Origin: Terriglobia bacterium
GTDB lineage: Bacteria > Acidobacteriota > Terriglobia > Terriglobales > Acidobacteriaceae
Direction: 5' to 3'
NCBI GenBank assembly: GCA_020072845.1
Contig: JAIQGF010000008.1
Span: forward strand, 62,001-126,000
DNA: 64,000 bases
Shown in pieces: positions 61,126-64,000 of the stretch. The notes under the pieces are model-generated. The model made no database searches. It was not told the DNA's origin and saw only the letters and a list, made by a program, of their open reading frames with translations. The position numbers and the translations under genes are program-made. Every line of letters begins with the position of its first letter. Position 1 is the first letter of the stretch.

Positions 61126-61530
61126 ATGAACAGCGCAATCGAAATTCACGACTCGTATCTCACTTCCATCGCTAAACGGGGCGATGCGCTCGAACTCCGG
61201 TTTGACGCCTACATCCACAAGAGCGAAGGCACGCCGGGGGTGGACGCCGGAACCGGCTGGTCACAAGACGTGATACTCATCTTCGGCAATGGAACCGTTG
61301 AAGGCGAGATCGCCGAATGGCCAGCGGACTTGAACGACGGGACGCTGGAAATGGACGACGAGTCCAGCGAGAACATCATTCCGATTCCGTTAGACCGAAG
61401 AGGAACGATTCAGCTAACCCTGAGACCGAAATGCGATGACCCCATAGTGGTGCGCGGCACCGATGTGCGTCTGCAACTTCAAGGTGCGCCAACTTACGTC
61501 GAAAACTTCCCCGGTAACACAACGACGTAA
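61126..61530 (+). CDS. Hypothetical acidic protein, 134 aa
   Basis: Soluble, predicted beta-rich (AIEIHDSYLTSIAKRGDALE, DVILIFGNGTVEGEIAEWPA, GTIQLTLRPKCDDPIVVRGT). No family recognised. The ATG at 61126 has no strong ribosome site. It is separated from the cox operon by an operator-like repeat, so probably has its own promoter. Confidence 0.65.
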   Translation: MNSAIEIHDSYLTSIAKRGDALELRFDAYIHKSEGTPGVDAGTGWSQDVILIFGNGTVEGEIAEWPADLNDGTLEMDDESSENIIPIPLDRRGTIQLTLRPKCDDPIVVRGTDVRLQLQGAPTYVENFPGNTTT

Positions 61531-61600
61531 AGTGCCGTCCGCGTCCAAATGAGTGCCATCTTGCGAACCGTCTCAGTAGTCACTGGCAGCTTGCTCCGGT

Positions 61601-61630
61601 TTGAGCACAAGGCGCGCAGTAGTCTAAAAT
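61601..61630 (+). promoter_or_regulatory. Candidate promoter of uvrA
   Basis: TTGAGC and TAAAAT separated by 18 bp, about 80 nt upstream of the uvrA ATG. I see no LexA-like palindrome of known type. Confidence 0.4.
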
Positions 61631-61711
61631 AGAAAGATTCCGCGGCATTCCCCAACCCTTATGTAGGCCCGCTGGATGGGCCGGGGCGGGTCCAGGCTGC
61701 GGCGGTCCCTG

Positions 61712-64000
<2,289 letters not shown>

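Overview
The window most likely comes from a member of the Acidobacteriota (class Terriglobia, Koribacter-like). This is an inference from gene content: a b558-type succinate dehydrogenase, a cox operon with two subunit III genes, tandem TMTC-like membrane TPR proteins, a DUF5715-type secreted protein, many small secreted proteins of unknown function, high GC and typical intergenic repeat families. No rRNA is present and no database search was possible. I see no prophage, CRISPR array, integrase or insertion-sequence transposase. The window is chromosomal, mostly housekeeping, and dotted with short repeats.

Layout. 0-7.7 kb: a truncated cyclophilin, two secreted peptidase-like proteins, the sdhCAB operon with a clear promoter and a terminator, a GAF-like protein and rdgB. 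7.7-9.5 kb: a REC-PilZ membrane protein, tRNA-Arg(ACG) with two extra copies of its 3' end, and a repeat-rich gap. 9.5-18.9 kb: a surface-glycosylation and pilin region, with two GT-C membrane glycosyltransferases, a methyltransferase, a GT2 enzyme, a type IV pilin and two TMTC-like proteins. 18.9-29.9 kb: an M16 peptidase, rlmN carrying an in-frame repeat insertion, dodecin, a GNAT enzyme, pheA, secreted proteins, tRNA-Ser(CGA), an amidohydrolase and tadA.

30-36 kb: a stand-alone nuoI, a two-gene locus of unknown role (a nucleoside deoxyribosyltransferase-like protein plus a small acidic protein), and a polyamine cluster (aguB, aguA, deoxyhypusine-synthase-like). 36-45.4 kb: pdxT, miaB, a bifunctional-nuclease-family gene, truB, a rhomboid protease, a pterin cluster (two PTPS genes and folE, with an SDR beyond a terminator), a glycosyltransferase gene broken by an in-frame TGA, and a TlpA-like lipoprotein. 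45.4-52.5 kb: a merR-copA copper operon with a MerR-type promoter, a GGDEF-histidine kinase fusion, a STAS protein and a gap holding two copies of a structured repeat. 52.5-64 kb: pdxS, a thioesterase, a methyltransferase, a radical SAM-SPASM protein, an aerobic cytochrome c oxidase operon and the 5' part of uvrA.

How it fits together. Succinate dehydrogenase and cytochrome oxidase indicate aerobic respiration. PdxT and PdxS form one PLP synthase although their genes are about 16 kb apart. TadA is expected to edit the A34 of the tRNA-Arg(ACG) encoded here. AguA and AguB would convert agmatine to putrescine, which the deoxyhypusine-synthase-like enzyme could extend. FolE and the two PTPS proteins could make a tetrahydrobiopterin-type cofactor. 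The least explained features are a structured repeat with a built-in terminator (five copies), repeat sequences inserted in frame into rlmN and aguA, the tRNA-Arg 3'-end copies, and the deoxyribosyltransferase-like locus.
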